A stretch of DNA of 64,000 bases from Symsagittifera roscoffensis (GCF_963678635.1 NC_087065.1:78001396-78065395); one strand, 5' to 3'; shown: positions 1 through 11,649, counted from the first letter of the stretch. Notes: generated by a model from the sequence alone, not told the origin. Program-made: numbers and translations.

Positions 1-3000
1 CCTGTTATCATTCTAGCCAAAGGAGAATCATTAGAAATCGTTCTCGACGCTAGATACCTCAACTCACTCATAGATGAATCAAAGTGCAATTGGCCTATTG
101 AACCAATACAAGTTATTTTAACAAAAATAAACGGAAAATACTCTACAACCGCAGATATGAACAGTGCATATAATCAAATGCCATTAGATGAACAATCGCG
201 ACGTTTAACACAATTTGTTATTGGAAACCAACAGTATGAATTCAACCGCCTATTCTATGGAATATCCATAGGACCAGCAGCATTTTCAGCTTTTATGAGC
301 AAAATTTTTAGACCACTAATACTCAAGAAAAACGCAATCACCTATTTAGACGATGTTTTTATGCAATCACAGACTAAAGAAGAAATGTTCAATGTTTTAG
401 AACATTATCACCAAATACTTCAGAACGAAAATCTGAAGGCCGCCCCCGATAAATCACACTTCTTTTTGACAAGAGTTAAATTCTTGGGACATAATATAGA
501 AAGAAAAACAATCACTCCATTGAAATCACGCATTGATGCTATTCAGAAACTCCAACCACCAACAAATAAAAAGAAAATTCAAGAATTGCTTGGAATGTTA
601 AACTTTTTAAGCAAATATGTTTATAAAATGCAATTATACCTAAGACCATTCTATAATATACTTAGACAACAAAATAATTTTGAATGGAATACAGAACATC
701 AAGCACGATTTGAAGAAATTAAGAAACTCTTAACTGAACAAATTTCGAACACAATTCCAGATCCAAATCAACCATTCTATGCAATGTGCGATGCTTCGAA
801 CTTTGGCATCGGCGCAGCATTATTACAATCACATAATGGTACAAATAAAATGAACCTTATATCAGCAAATTCTCGATTATTCACTCAAGCAGAGCTACGA
901 CTCTCAACCCTAATGAGAGAATGTACAGCCATAATATATACACTCACAGAATATGAATTTCTGATACTTGGATCAAAACATCCAACAGTTCTTTTCACAG
1001 ACCATAAACCAATCATCTTTCTCTTTACACAAAAATCTAATCCAAACCACCGAGTTTATAGATTTCAACTAATTTTAATGAAATTCCCAAACCTACATAT
1101 AGATTGGACCGCAGGAAAAAATCTTGCATTACCAGACACTTTAAGTCGAAATACGCCACCTGAATTACTTACACGTAAAACCACAGTTGAAATACCCAAA
1201 AATATAAAATTCTACCTTGCAGAAAACGAAACATCACCCCGATTGGAATGCAAATATGCAGTAAAAACTGACGTTGAACAATCACAGATAAATAGTTTAC
1301 AACATTTTCAACTTTATTTAGATTGCCAAAATAATCACTATGAAGTTGATCTACTTGGAACATCAACTTTTAAACCAATTCCATATTCACAATGGATAAA
1401 AAATAACACCCAACAAAAAAGAATAAAGCAACGCCCGCCTAAAAAAGATCTTTTTCCACTAATTGAAAAAGAAAACTTAACTGATAAAATAAATTTATCA
1501 GGACCACAAACAAACGATTCAAAATACACAATAAATCAAGTTTTTGACCTCCATGACCCACTTGATACAATACCCTTATCTAAATTAGAAATTGAAAACA
1601 TTTTTCTCGCCCCAACAGAAACAATTACAATTTCAACATTGAAACAATATCAAAATCTTGACCCAGTAATTAGACAACTAAAATCATGGCACAAATATAA
1701 AACTAAACCCGTCAAGGCAGATACAACTATTTTAGGAAACAAAACACTCCTCCGATACTTTCGAAAATTTAATAATACAACAATTAACGAAAATACAGAC
1801 CTTTTAGAATATAAATTAAATGAATCTACAGTTCCCTGTCTCCCTTTGAGTATGATTCTCATAGCTTTTAATATTTCACATACACAAAATATTAAAGGAC
1901 ACTCTGGATCAGAGAAAACATATTCAAATTTCATACAAAACTTTTATTTCCCAAATGCACCAATTTGGATAAAAGTACTATGCAATGATTGTATAGTATG
2001 TCAACTAAATAAACCTTATCCAAATCAAAAACAAATAGCACAAAAACAAGATTTTAAAGGACAAAGTTTGTACTTTAACCACCGTATCTCCTTTGATACA
2101 AAAGGACCAATTTCACCCTCATCTGAAGGAAACTCCTACATTATGGTAATTGTTGACGCATTTACACATTATGTAGCACTTAACCCAGTACCACATTGTA
2201 ACGCTTATTACGCTTACACAACGCTTTATGAACACTGGATAGCCAAATTTGGACTACCAGAAATTTTAGTTACAGACAACGGTACAGAATTCATAAATAA
2301 AGAAATCATCACACTATGTCATTTATATAACATCAAACACAAACCACGTACATCTTACGCACCTTGGACAAACGGCTTAGTCGAAGGCATGAACCGTTCA
2401 CTACTAGAATATCTTAGATGTATCATCAATGGAAATGATACAAGATACACCGAATGGTCAGCAGATGTAAAATTATTTCCCTTAGCATATAATTCACAAA
2501 TTACGACAACTCTAGGAATGTCACCATATGAAATGGTTTTTAACCAAAAGCCACGCAAACCAATAATGTTTACAGCAAACTCTCATAAAAACGCACAAAG
2601 TTATTGTCAACCGAATAAACATTCAATTTGTTATAACCTACCTTTACATACACACGATGAAGATCATTTTCATCACCCACAAATTCTTAAATTAGCCTCC
2701 GGTACACACACCGAATGGATTTTAAACAGAGATAAAAAACACAATGAAATTTACCAAAAAGTAACAAAAAAGTTGTTACAAAGGCAAAACATTAATTAAC
2801 AAATAAATTCACGCTTTACACCAGCCTCCGATTTAAAAATTGGAACATTTGTTTTAATACCCAATTTTAATACTCAAACAGGAATTTCTAAAACATTACA
2901 ACCCCTTCGTAAAGGACCATACCAAATAATTGCAAAACCCACTGATGTCACATATAAAATCACCGACTCAGACAAAAAAGAAATCGTTCAACATCGAAAT

Positions 3001-3375
3001 AACCTATTACCTTATTATCCAAAAGAATACGCACTCCGCGAACTAACTCAATTATATTCTTTTACAGGTTTAAAAGTTATTCAAAATAACCCACATACGG
3101 AAAATACAACAAAGGAACAAAAAGATTTTCACCTCAAAAACCAAAATACAAAATCAACCACCACAAAAAGCAATACAAAAAATCTAGATCAAAATACATC
3201 TCCAAAAGAAAGGAGAAATAGAAAAATGACAGAACAAATAATACCCCAAGAGCAAATCGACAAATCAGAACATAGAGAGTCATCACGACTTAGAAATCAA
3301 CCACGTAAAAATTATAAAATATTCATCCCACAATCTAAAATATTAAAGAAAGTCGAATTTCAAAAACAACTTTAA
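1..3375 (+). pseudogene. pol: Pol polyprotein, 3' part: RT, RNase H, integrase; one premature stop
   Basis: One reading frame is open from base 1 to a TAA at 2797-2799 and then, in the same frame, to a TAA at 3373-3375. RT palm motifs are visible: TTADMNSAYNQMPL near 136-180 and the catalytic YLDD at 343-354. RNase H follows (CDAS near 790, TDHKP near 1000, the LPDTLSR block near 1130). Integrase shows an H2C2 zinc finger at about 1,880-2,010. Its DDE triad is Asp 2095-2097, Asp 2275-2277 (TDNGTEF) and Glu 2383-2385. After the premature stop the frame still encodes a GPY-type segment (LRKGPYQII) and a basic tail, so the stop truncates a once longer protein. The N-terminal RT is cut by the window edge. 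The enzyme would copy element RNA to DNA and insert it. The Ty3/gypsy call rests on the RT, RNase H, integrase order and the GPY motif. Confidence 0.9.
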
Positions 3376-3968
3376 TTTTATATTTCACAATCTTGAAACC
3401 TTTGAAACATTTTGAGTTTTCATTTTTCAAAATAACATGCTGACAGACACGCAATGATTCTAGTTCAAATTTAAACCAATAGGATTCATCTAATCCGTCA
3501 CCTTCTCTAACTTAAACTCAGATCAATTAGACGAACCATAAAAAACTCCAGGCATATCTATAACTATAACTTTACGACCTCCAGGTCAAAAATAAGCAAA
3601 CCACTCCAACTTGACAACTAACATAAATATCACCATAATATCATAACCCTCCCTTATCTAATAACCCAAAGATCAACAATATTTCCCCAACTCAGACCTC
3701 AAGTACCCCCCAAACAAATCTGTTAACTTAGCCTAAAGTAACAGAACGAACATTTTAATTAGCCTAAAGTACAAAAATCTCACCATACCCCGGATCATTT
3801 GACAAATAAAAATAAAGAAAAAGACGACCTCCCGATCACCATAAAAATTGCCCCCAACAATTTTTCACAAAACTCAACCCACTTGTCAAAAAACCAATAA
3901 ATAATCTGACCACACTTGAAAATTGCCCCAAACAACAAAAAATATTCGATCAAGAAGTCATTTCTTAA
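3376..3968. other. Noncoding stretch after pol
   Basis: About 590 bases rich in A and C with frequent stops in all frames. I see no ORF, repeat or RNA. It separates pol from the downstream ORFs and may hold splice or promoter signals for them, but none is clear. Confidence 0.5.
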
Positions 3969-4184
3969 ATGCTCTTCTCCCAATCAGTCAAAATAATTCT
4001 AACAATTCTCATACAATTTTTTACGATACTTAAAACTTTTATAATATTTCTTTTTGATATCTTTGAATCTTTTGTAATAATCTTAATCATTTTTTGCAAT
4101 ATTTTTTTAATTTTCTATTCCATATTTGAACTATTCCTCCAACTTTCAAAAGCCCTTGATTATATCCACAGGTACGATTCATAA
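3969..4184 (+). CDS. Small hydrophobic ORF 1 (71 aa), putative membrane peptide
   Basis: A 71-residue ORF almost entirely made of Ile, Leu, Phe and Val from residue 8 to about 58, enough for two membrane spans, then a short polar end (ALDYIHRYDS). It sits between pol and the env block on the same strand as the element. Small hydrophobic proteins occur in many enveloped viruses, so a membrane role is conceivable. However, T-rich DNA readily gives hydrophobic ORFs by chance, and no homologue is recognised. Start codon at 3969 is simply the first ATG. Confidence 0.3.
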   Translation: MLFSQSVKIILTILIQFFTILKTFIIFLFDIFESFVIILIIFCNIFLIFYSIFELFLQLSKALDYIHRYDS

Positions 4185-4195
4185 AACTTGTCTAA

Positions 4196-4384
4196 ATGAT
4201 ACGAACCATTTTCAGTAGAACTGATATTTTTTTACTATTTGTAATTTTCATAACATTTCTATCATCCCTCATTTTGACAATATGCAAATGTATAAAGAAA
4301 GCAATCATCACATTCGCCCTAGCAACAATCCTCCTAATTCTTTTTCTAGAAGAATACTATAATAAACATAAATTTTTTCACTAA
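4196..4384 (+). CDS. Small hydrophobic ORF 2 (62 aa), putative membrane peptide
   Basis: A 62-residue ORF starting 11 bases after the stop of the previous small ORF. It has a short polar N-terminus (MIRTIFSRTD), a hydrophobic stretch, the polar break CKCIKK near residues 30-35, a second hydrophobic stretch and the polar tail EEYYNKHKFFH. This hairpin-like layout with basic residues between two spans looks more protein-like than the preceding ORF. Two consecutive membrane-type ORFs in one gap are suggestive but not proof. Function unknown. Confidence 0.35.
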   Translation: MIRTIFSRTDIFLLFVIFITFLSSLILTICKCIKKAIITFALATILLILFLEEYYNKHKFFH

Positions 4385-4424
4385 AAGAATAAACCAAAAA
4401 CTATCAAAAATTGCTAACCAATAG

Positions 4425-5417
4425 TCACACAGTCAGTCTTCACCGACATCATCCCAATATAACCCAACAACACCTTCAACTACCCAAAATCCTCAAACAT
4501 CTACACGAATTTCCTTTCAAGATAACCCATATACTTTTGAAGAACGACACGCACGCTTATCTGAACCACTAGAACCCGTTCAACGGCAAGCACCTTTAAG
4601 TGAACCAACATATAACTTATACCCAACACTACCACCAGAACTAAGTAGAATACGACATCCTAGCCAAAACCAAAACACAACCGAAATAAATAGACAAATT
4701 ATACCTCCTCGACGAAATAGAAATTTTCAAACTCCCCGAGTTCATTTTGAAATACCTCAATCCCCATCACAAAGCACTCCAGAAAACCCCACTGGTATCT
4801 TACCAGAAACCCCTACACTTCTTTCACAACGTAGCACCTCAAGCCTACCCTCGGATTACTTAGGTTCAACACCAACATCCAAACAAATACGTGAAAATCC
4901 CTTTAATCCCCCAAACCAAACATCACAACTACCATATTGGACAACACATTCATTCACACAAGGTGAACCAAATTTAACCAATGACCCAATAGATATTTCT
5001 TCAGATACAACATCCTCATCACTACCGGAAACATTATCACTACCATCAACACCATCAATTAGCCAAATTTCACCGACGCCTTTTAACTTAAATTTTCCAA
5101 ATAATCTCGACGCAAGATATCGAGAACAATCATCAACAACTATTCCTTTAAGACTAGATTGGAATACATTTACAGCACCTCCACCACTATTTGGACAACA
5201 CTTAGAAAGTAATCGCCTTCACAACTGGGCACTCAATAGACTACAATATCGACAAGACATTCACGACGATATTCGTGACCACAATATACAAATACTCCAA
5301 CAAAATAGTTTACAATTAAAGTTTGAAATCACAGTTAAATTAAACAACATTACTCAACATCCCTACCCTTTAAACCTACCAAACATAACAGCTCAATCAC
5401 TACACCACCATTTATAA
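4425..5417 (+). CDS. ATG-less Pro/Ser/Thr-rich ORF (330 codons) between pol and env
   Basis: The frame is open from just after a TAG at 4422-4424 to a TAA at 5415-5417. I found no in-frame ATG. The first two thirds are rich in Ser, Thr, Pro, Gln and Asn and probably disordered. The last third is more ordered, with alternating charged and aliphatic residues (RDIHDD-type repeats, then LKFEITVKLNN). The open length in AT-rich DNA argues for a real coding past. The upstream sequence GCTAACCAATAG ends in a possible branchpoint and AG acceptor at 4413-4424, so the ORF may be a spliced exon or use a non-AUG start. Its composition resembles the N-terminal part of the 602-residue ORF. No family recognised; an accessory structural or regulatory protein is one guess. 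Confidence 0.5.
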   Translation, partial: SHSQSSPTSSQYNPTTPSTTQNPQTSTRISFQDNPYTFEERHARLSEPLEPVQRQAPLSEPTYNLYPTLPPELSRIRHPSQNQNTTEINRQIIPPRRNRNFQTPRVHFEIPQSPSQSTPENPTGILPETPTLLSQRSTSSLPSDYLGSTPTSKQIRENPFNPPNQTSQLPYWTTHSFTQGEPNLTNDPIDISSDTTSSSLPETLSLPSTPSISQISPTPFNLNFPNNLDARYREQSSTTIPLRLDWNTFTAPPPLFGQHLESNRLHNWALNRLQYRQDIHDDIRDHNIQILQQNSLQLKFEITVKLNNITQHPYPLNLPNITAQSLHHHL

Positions 5418-5508
5418 CAACTGAAGTAATATATAAATACGACAGATACACCAAAAAGACAATTGGTTACATTACATTTTATAACCCATACTCAGGATTA
5501 TCATACAC

Positions 5509-8128
5509 ATGTATATTCCAAAATTATTAATTTTTCTCCAACTCTTTTTTCTAGTAATCTCAAATCAAAACATAAACCCTTCCCCCCGCACAGGACCCCA
5601 AGATTTATTAGTAACACATTACGATTGTGAAGAAAACGAACAAAAAACACTAAACAAATATGCAATAAATCAAGTATCACAATGCGAAACAGAACCACAA
5701 GCCATAGAAACAACAAATGTAATAGCAACACTTTACTCAAAAGCCCGAGCAACAACAGTTATAGGATATAAATTCACAGCAACATTCTCTGAGAAAAAAG
5801 TACATTGTTCACAAGTCTCAAACGGAAAAAAAAACCGACTTGACCATGAATCATTCTACCAAAGTAATATCGAACGACTTTTACACCTAAATCCCGAAGA
5901 TTGTAAAAACGAGTTACTCCGACTAAATATCACACAAAATAAAAACTCAGATAGAAAGTTAGTATACTTCCAAGTTTTTTCAGACTCTGTACATCAAGCA
6001 GAACTTGAAAGATATCAAGGACATATAAAATTAGATGAAAAATACCCATATATTGGCGCACACGGACGATTAACCTATGACATACACGATAAACACTGGA
6101 TACCACACATTGGTATAAATAACCCACCAAACTGCAAAGCAGACACAAAAAATAAAGGATACCAAGAAATAATGTTTTTCGATTGGAAAAAACAACTCGA
6201 AAAAATACAACTCACACGAGATTTATCAGACAACACAATGATCTATCAAAGAATTAGATTACCTTGTAAAAATGATCAAGGTTATTGCGACCCTACAACA
6301 CGAACACAAGCAACAATTGTTTGGTTCCCCGAAGACACATGTACAACATTTCAAGTAGCAAAAATACACGCTCGTATGATAAAATTTCACGAAAAATATT
6401 TTATACAATCAATACCATATGAACAAGTAAATCCATTACGAAAATAAGTTCTAATTTTAGAAACATTCACAATATAGAAAATAAATTAACACGTTTTCAA
6501 GTATATCAAGAAACAGAACTTGCATGTATATATAAAAACCCACTTCACAAAACACAATGCTCCGAAATACTAGTTGAATACGAAAAAGGATTCGACATGA
6601 CCACTGGAAAAATAAAAGTCGACCCATACGCCACAAGTCATCCTCCAAATGAAGGAACATCATATATACCAGTTAATTTTCAAAAAAAATACAGGTCAAC
6701 CTGGTGGACATCTAAAGCCCCAAGACGATCAAAGCACACGTTTACAAGAACTATCACTAATGAATAGTACAAATTTCGGTAATATCCACTATGATTTTTA
6801 CTTAGATATGAAATTAGACTACACGATTAGCCGAATTTTTCAAGAAATGTCACTCTCCGAATTAGAAACACTTCACCAATTATGCGAATTAGAAAGAACA
6901 CAAATATTACAATCACTTGCACTAGCAGTATTAAAAATACCCTACGCAGGATATTTACTATCAGGAAATAGATCAAATTTTTTAGACTACGAAGGAAACA
7001 TTTTATGGTTTTATACTTGTACCAAAAAAAGTATCACCACTATACGTTTTTGAAGACAAACGATGCTATAAAAGAATCCCTATCTTTTATAAGAATAAAG
7101 TACATTTCGTTGACACACTTTCAAGAAGAACCTATTTCTGGGATACCGCAGTCCCATTTGGATCAGAAAATAGCCACAATGTAGTACAACTAAACCCTGA
7201 TGAAGATAAAAATTACCTTCTTACCCCATATCCCACATTAATGCAATCACTCAAAAAATTTTCACCTGAAAGCATTAGAGCTATCGCTCGAAACCCAAAT
7301 ATCGACTTACAATCAATAGGAATATATTCAAAATCAGATATTCAACATCACATTAGAACACAACAATTCCAAGAATTAATAACACAAATGGACACTATAC
7401 AAAGACAATCAATTGACCAAAACTTACGCAAACTTGCCGAGACCGCAGGATTTGCAGATATTTATACACAAGACTATAGCGGATATTTTAAAGACATTAA
7501 AGACTATATATATCTAAACGGTGAAAAATACCGACCACAAGATATCTCACCTATAAATATTTTTAGCTTTGTTACACTCAAAAATGAAATTCTTGATTTT
7601 CTAGGATGGCCCTACTACATCTTAGAAAAATTAACTATTTTATACGCAATGTTTAACTTTATAGGATTTCTTTTTTCACTTTTAAAAGGAATCTACAACA
7701 CATGTGCTATACAAACACAAGTAAACAGACAAGCAAGTGTAGCACGCATACTATTTGCAGGATTTTTCGGAATTTTTTCTACATCAATAAACAAAATTCT
7801 TTTAGACGCACAAATAAAAGAATACAACACCAAAATAGCAACAAGACAGAACACATACGACGAAGAACATAACAATGTAGACACAACGCCCACAGCACCA
7901 CAGTTACCACCTCTACCACATAACCATCCACTATCCCTAGTCCCACAAAATTTTCGAAGTTTAGCAATAACACATAATCCAAATTTTAGACCAACCATAT
8001 CACAAAGTCCCATCCAACATATAAGGACACACCATTCACAAGATGAAAATACTTATGAACAAATTATAGAACAACCCCATACCACCGCTTTTCAGTCTCA
8101 AAATAATAATTTTTTTAGCCCACGATGA
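5509..8128 (+). pseudogene. env: Env-like membrane glycoprotein gene, broken by three frameshifts
   Basis: The gene starts with a hydrophobic signal peptide (5509-5565) followed by a Cys-containing ectodomain with N-glycosylation-type sites. The frame then changes three times, each time at an A-rich run: near 6441-6447 (to the third frame), near 6679-6686 (back to the first) and near 7023-7030 (to the second). A long stretch to the stop at 8126-8128 follows. A strong membrane span lies at about 7,630-7,690 and a polar tail follows it. Coding-like sequence continues across every break, so this was one protein of roughly 870 residues. An envelope fusion/attachment role is inferred from signal peptide, ectodomain, single C-proximal span and place after pol. 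The Cys-rich segment near 7,060-7,230 recalls glycoproteins of invertebrate retroelements and viruses, but I cannot assign the fusion-protein class. Confidence 0.65.
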
Positions 8129-9933
8129 GCCGACAACTTGGATCCCTACACCGCTCAAATTCCCACCCAACCAACCTCAACACTCCAATTACAATAATTC
8201 CACTTTTTGCTTTCCCGCCACCCAATTTTCCAACTATTAATGTAACATCAGGCATGAATTCAGATACTAATTCACAAATCTCAGTTTTATACTCCACTTC
8301 ACAACTCAATAACCCGAATATTGAAACCCCCGATGAATTTGCCGATTCTGAACCATCTCCATCCAATCATTTTCACACCAACCCCTCAATTTTTTCCCAA
8401 CCCCCTTTTCAACCAATACTACCAAATAACCCTGTCCCAACCAATTCTACACCCTCTTATGCCTCCCAAGTCACTCCAACCTACTCTTCACTTCATTCAG
8501 ACCGATCATCCAATTCTCCAGATACCCCCCAAATCTCCCCAGAACTAGATAATTTTATTACCCTACAACAACAACCCTACCACCTTGACACCCCCACTAT
8601 AAACCAAATTTCATCCACAATAGATTCATCCAACCCACCTACCCCTACACCCTCTTCAGTTTATACCGAATCATTAGCACCATCATCCACATCTACTGAA
8701 TCTTCACTCAGCACTAATAGAGCTTATCGCACTTTTAAAAGAAAGTTCCCAAACCATCCTTTCCCAGCAAAACCAGGAACAGCCCGTGAATATATACATC
8801 ATCCAAATCACACTAACACGAAAGAATTTTTAGCTATCACCTTACCCTCATTTCCACAATATACCTTAAACACCCCTCACGACACTAACGATACACGTAG
8901 TTTTGTAGACGAACACGTTTTAATGCCTACCCTTCCTTGGACCTCATATTATCATTTTACTAATTCCCTTTGCCTACCTTTATCTAACACTCACATCGAT
9001 ATAGAACGAAATAAAGACATGCTATATCGACTCACTACACCACTAACACCTAGACAACTTACTTACATCGGATATAAAAAGTCACTAAAAACATACACTG
9101 CACCCCGAGCTAACGAATATACGCTAGAATATTATGATCATAACATCATCCGAACTAACCAAGATCAATTTTTAGACGATGATCGCTTCGCTAACCCACA
9201 AATCACAGAAAAATTTTTCATTAAAACACCATATGTATTTACACTCAATATCTTTGATCGCAAATTTGACCACATCATTTCAGAAGCACTAACAGACACA
9301 CAAGCCTACGAAAGTTTTAAAGAACGCTTTCAATTATTTTCACTAACCTTTCATTTCCTTGCACCACATGAACGAGATTTGCACTGCTCACACGATATTA
9401 TGTTACGCACTAAACAAACTCACACATATACATATTATCGTTTTATACAAAATCACTTCGACCTACACACTCCCTCCAGGCAACCACACCACCGTTTTCA
9501 ATTCATCAATTCCAAATACACCTCACCATTCTTTCTTAACTTTACATATTGCATTAAAGATACTAACCTTCATGGTATTCCTCGAAATTACGACCCCATA
9601 ACCCAAATGTATATTTTTTGTCCCATCACGAAGACCTTCAACGCAGAAGAATCCCGACCCTTCCTTATCCCACACGAATTTGTTCAACCTATAGAAATCC
9701 CCATATTAGAATTCATCCACAACACTAAATTCAATCACAAATTATATAATCTCATCCAAAACACACCTTATGAGTTTGCAGTTGGCACAGAAGAACTAAC
9801 AACCATTAAAGCACTTCAATTGCTTTGGCCACTGCTTCAAATTAAAAATATCATCCTCATCTTAGCAAAATTACTAACAACTTCCGACCTCATCCACGAC
9901 ATCTTTCCCCACGGTTTCTTCCCCGACGACTAA
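8125..9933 (+). CDS. 602-aa ORF of unknown function, downstream of env (ATGA overlap)
   Basis: The ORF is intact. Its ATG overlaps the env stop in the sequence ATGA at 8125-8128, a layout common in compact viral genomes. Residues 1 to about 205 are Pro/Ser/Thr/Asn rich and likely disordered. Residues about 205-602 look folded, with many aromatic and His residues, few Cys, and a hydrophobic helix-like end (LQLLWPLLQIKNIILILAKLL) near the C-terminus. There is no signal peptide. I recognise no enzyme motif, zinc finger or gag hallmark. It is the longest unbroken ORF in the element although pol and env are damaged. It may be an accessory or structural protein expressed from a subgenomic or spliced mRNA. 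The first ATG is chosen because it sits at the overlap. Confidence 0.65.
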   Translation: MSRQLGSLHRSNSHPTNLNTPITIIPLFAFPPPNFPTINVTSGMNSDTNSQISVLYSTSQLNNPNIETPDEFADSEPSPSNHFHTNPSIFSQPPFQPILPNNPVPTNSTPSYASQVTPTYSSLHSDRSSNSPDTPQISPELDNFITLQQQPYHLDTPTINQISSTIDSSNPPTPTPSSVYTESLAPSSTSTESSLSTNRAYRTFKRKFPNHPFPAKPGTAREYIHHPNHTNTKEFLAITLPSFPQYTLNTPHDTNDTRSFVDEHVLMPTLPWTSYYHFTNSLCLPLSNTHIDIERNKDMLYRLTTPLTPRQLTYIGYKKSLKTYTAPRANEYTLEYYDHNIIRTNQDQFLDDDRFANPQITEKFFIKTPYVFTLNIFDRKFDHIISEALTDTQAYESFKERFQLFSLTFHFLAPHERDLHCSHDIMLRTKQTHTYTYYRFIQNHFDLHTPSRQPHHRFQFINSKYTSPFFLNFTYCIKDTNLHGIPRNYDPITQMYIFCPITKTFNAEESRPFLIPHEFVQPIEIPILEFIHNTKFNHKLYNLIQNTPYEFAVGTEELTTIKALQLLWPLLQIKNIILILAKLLTTSDLIHDIFPHGFFPDD

Positions 9934-9936
9934 CAG

Positions 9937-10015
9937 GTAAGTATGAATTATACATATTATTAACTAATTAAATTAAAATTAGAAACTAACCATTCTTTAT
10001 CCATGTCTTCTTTAG
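9937..10015 (+). other. Possible short intron just after the 602-aa ORF
   Basis: Three bases after the ORF stop lies CAG|GTAAGTATG, a near-perfect 5' splice site. Downstream, ACTAAC (9985-9990) could be a branchpoint, followed by a pyrimidine run and TTTAG ending at 10,015. A second AG follows at 10,022-10,023. This would give a 79-base intron in the 3' untranslated part. Alternatively the donor could serve a longer spliced transcript. No RNA evidence is available. Confidence 0.35.
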
Positions 10016-11020
10016 AATTTTAGCCTTCATCCAACGATCATCTGAAAAATTCACAAAAGAAAAATAAAAAATAGAAAACTTCTTCAAACTGTTTAAAACT
10101 TTATTAATTTTTTGCACCAAACAATTAAATAAAAATGCAGTAATTTAATTTATAAATTTTTTCCCCACAAGCAGTAAATCTAATAATGATGAAAATTTGT
10201 AACTTAATTTTCCCCAACAACTAACAGTAAATTTGAATTTCTATGTAATAAATTGATAAAACGAAAATGCAGTACTAACCTTTTGATATTTCCATTCATT
10301 CGCACAAAAATTCTATCCACACTCGCACAGCTCGCCCACGAAGAATTGTTTAAAATAATGAATTTCAGTTTCAAGCTTTCACACTCAACTCTAACACAAG
10401 ATAACACGTTTCAAACTTTCCTTTAACCCGGTTGGAAAGGAATTATATACTAAACAACACTAACCAACGCAGCTTACTAAACACCACAAATCATAGAATA
10501 ACAGCATGACTAAGAAAAGGAAACCAACGGTACCCAAACCGGAATAACCCAGTTTAAAACTGGATAATTTATTCTTTTGAAGACTATTATAAAGTCTAAG
10601 AAAGAAATAATAAAACACAAAAAAGTCGAAAGATAAACCCATACCACAAACAATTTGATTTTTGAAAAGAGGACACAACCAACAAAACATAAGAAAAACC
10701 ACAACAAACCCAACATAAAACGTTATCACATAACAGGACGTCTCACAAACACCGCATGCAATCATACTCCCACTCCTGGCCTAACCCACCAGAAGAGGAC
10801 GTCCTGAGCATGCTCTATAGCCGGCCTAACCCACCGTGCTACATCCACGCTTTGTGACCACACTCCTATGTTTAATAAGAGCTACTCAAGGGTGAGTAAC
10901 TCTTCAAAATAACTGAACTAAAACAAAAAGCTTTTGTGAAAACAACTAACCAAAATCATAATTAAAAAACATTAAACTAATAAAAGTTTTATAAAATGTA
11001 AATTATATTATGCAATATAT

Positions 11021-11430
11021 AGATCAGCATACAACACCAAGGACGAACATCCAAAGACAAAACGACCCCACTACACTCGAAAAAGAATGGCCAACCACAA
11101 TCGATATGCCGCTCACAATCACAACTCAAAGGATTTAGAGTACGACTTGACTTCGCAGAAAAGGACTTCATTGAACTAGACCAATGACCACCTCGATGTT
11201 CAAGTATACGTACAGATCCGAGTAACCAGGCATCCCCTCCATGCACAATCTCCACGCCATTCCCAGACAAGGTCAAACACAAGAAGTTCTCTACATGAAA
11301 CAGAAAAACCTGACATAGCCAACCATTCTGAAATCAGATTTGAGTTTGTTGCGAAAACACAGTCGTTGTCACAAGAAGACACAACGTTTGATGTCCCTAA
11401 TTCCAACGTCCTGGAACTTCTCTAACAAGG
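11021..11430 (+). pseudogene. Degenerate coding-like stretch with one frameshift
   Basis: One frame is open from 11,021 to a stop near 11,180 (about 54 codons, Ser/Gln/Lys/Arg rich). A second frame opens immediately after and runs to a TAA near 11,430 (about 81 codons). Base composition is more even than in the surrounding A-rich DNA. The two pieces could be one decayed basic protein of about 130 residues joined by a single indel. No family recognised; chance is possible. Confidence 0.25.
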
Positions 11431-11649
11431 GAAACCGGAAAAGAAATATGATGTTCGCCAAATACCAACGTCCATCATCCATCCTTCAAATTGCAGAAAA
11501 ACTATTCTAAAAAACTCTGTAAAACCCGGATGGGTGGAACCTGATCTAAACTACATTTTATGATTGGATAAATTAGATATTTTACCACTGTAAAGTATGT
11601 AATATTAACCAATCATGATCCATCTAACTAACAACCCACTTATTTGAAA

